This document shows positions 5,381 through 6,075 of a DNA stretch of 6,075 bases, piece after piece. Source of the DNA: Bacillota bacterium (GTDB lineage Bacteria > Bacillota > Clostridia > Oscillospirales > Ruminococcaceae); NCBI GenBank assembly GCA_023457175.1, contig JAEWMM010000128.1:1-6075 (forward strand), given 5' to 3'. The notes beneath the pieces were generated by a model. That model had not been told where the DNA came from. It ran no database searches and saw only the letters and a program-made list of their open reading frames with translations. How positions within the stretch are numbered: position 1 is the first letter of the stretch; every line of letters starts with the position of its first letter. Position numbers and translations under genes: made by a program.

Positions 5381-6075
5381 GGAAAAGACAGCAAAGCAGC
5401 GGGGAGCCAAGAGCAGCTCCTTTGACATTTTAACGCTTATTGGTATTATCGGGGCTCTTGTGCTGATTTTATTCGGTATTGTTTTTGTCGAGGCGCCTAA
5501 GGAAAACGCCGCCAATTATGAAGAGGCGATGGAATCTTATAAAATTACCGGGCCTTTCGCAATGAATAAGTTCGGCGGTTTTATCAATTATCCCAGTATC
5601 GCGATTACCTTTGGCGGCACCATCGCCGCCTTGATGGTTTCTTTCCCCGTTTCGACCTTTAAAAGAGTGCCAAGCCATTTAAAAATAGCGTTTTTTCCCA
5701 CCATTTACGATTCCCAAAGCTACATAGCCCAGATTGTCGAATTCGCTAAAGAGGCCCGCTCAAAAGGCCTTTTGTCACTGGAAGATAAGCTTCAGGGGGC
5801 CTCCGACCCTTTTTTGAAAAGCAGCCTGATGCTCGTGGTCGACTCGGTCGAGCCCGAAAAGGTGCACGCCCTCTTAGATGCCGAGCTCGGCCATCTTGAG
5901 GACCGCCACGCACAGGCCTGCGCCTTTTATGAAAAAGGCGCCGCTTACGCGCCGGGCTTTGGCATGATCGGTACGCTGATCGGCCTGGTTAACATGCTGG
6001 CCGATATGTCGGACGCCGCTGCCATCGGCCCTGCCATGGCGACAGCGCTGTTGACAACGCTTTACGGCAGTATGA
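5373..6075 (+). CDS. motA: Flagellar motor stator protein MotA, 5' part (runs off window)
   Basis: The frame is open from GTG 5373 to the window end, giving 234 residues. It has a basic N-terminal extension (1-17), TM1 at about 19-39, an outer loop at about 40-68, and TM2 at about 70-90 (PSIAITFGGTIAALMVSFPVS). A cytoplasmic domain follows with EARSKGLLSLED, where R129 and E137 match the rotor-contact Arg90/Glu98 of E. coli MotA. TM3 is at about 192-210 (APGFGMIGTLIGLVNML), and TM4 begins at IGPAMATALLTTLYGSM. P194 and P220 probably match the functional prolines. MotA forms a pentamer around a MotB dimer in the inner membrane and couples H+ or Na+ flow to torque. It overlaps flbD by 8 bases, so the two are probably translationally coupled; motB is expected just beyond the window. 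The N-terminal extension and the roughly 30-residue loop between TM1 and TM2 are unusual. Confidence 0.94.
   Translation, partial: MAKEKTAKQRGAKSSSFDILTLIGIIGALVLILFGIVFVEAPKENAANYEEAMESYKITGPFAMNKFGGFINYPSIAITFGGTIAALMVSFPVSTFKRVPSHLKIAFFPTIYDSQSYIAQIVEFAKEARSKGLLSLEDKLQGASDPFLKSSLMLVVDSVEPEKVHALLDAELGHLEDRHAQACAFYEKGAAYAPGFGMIGTLIGLVNMLADMSDAAAIGPAMATALLTTLYGSM

Overview
This window is an internal stretch of a large flagellar (fla/che-type) operon. Everything is on the + strand, and both ends cut through genes. The order is fliI (3' end) - fliJ - fliK - flgD - small 'flagellar operon protein' of the TIGR02530 family - flgE - flbD/swrD - motA (5' part). This order, the small TIGR02530 gene between flgD and flgE, the FlbD-MotA pair after flgE, strong AAGGAGG/GAGGTGAT-type Shine-Dalgarno sites and frequent TTG/GTG starts all point to a Gram-positive anaerobe of the class Clostridia. 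By eye the base composition is moderately GC-rich, higher than in the classic low-GC clostridia. I cannot name the genus.

Layout: bases 1-347 encode the C-terminus of the export ATPase FliI. Bases 375-827 encode its coiled-coil partner FliJ. Bases 867-2039 encode the hook-length ruler FliK. Bases 2059-2814 encode the hook cap FlgD, here with an added fibronectin-III-like C-terminus. Bases 2851-3261 encode the TIGR02530 protein. After an 88-base gap comes a long hook protein FlgE (3350-5062). A 102-base gap with a striking pair of overlapping, mutually exclusive hairpins (5074-5132) separates flgE from flbD (5165-5380). motA starts inside the end of flbD (5373) and runs off the window.

Together the genes cover one assembly step: FliI/FliJ feed substrates to the type III export gate, FlgD caps the growing hook, FlgE polymerises beneath it, and FliK measures hook length and switches export specificity. 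FlbD/SwrD and MotA concern the power of the stator that drives the finished motor. Five gene starts (fliK, flgD, TIGR02530, flbD, motA) are not the longest-ORF starts and were set from Shine-Dalgarno position and family N-termini; three of them are TTG or GTG.

I see no mobile element, CRISPR array, tRNA or rRNA, and no wholly new multi-gene system. The points worth a second look are the 15-bp perfect inverted repeat with a competing hairpin upstream of flbD, the FlgD domain addition, a MotA with an N-terminal basic extension and an enlarged outer loop, cysteines in FlgE including one within the conserved C-terminal motif, and short in-frame tandem repeats in FliK and FlgE.
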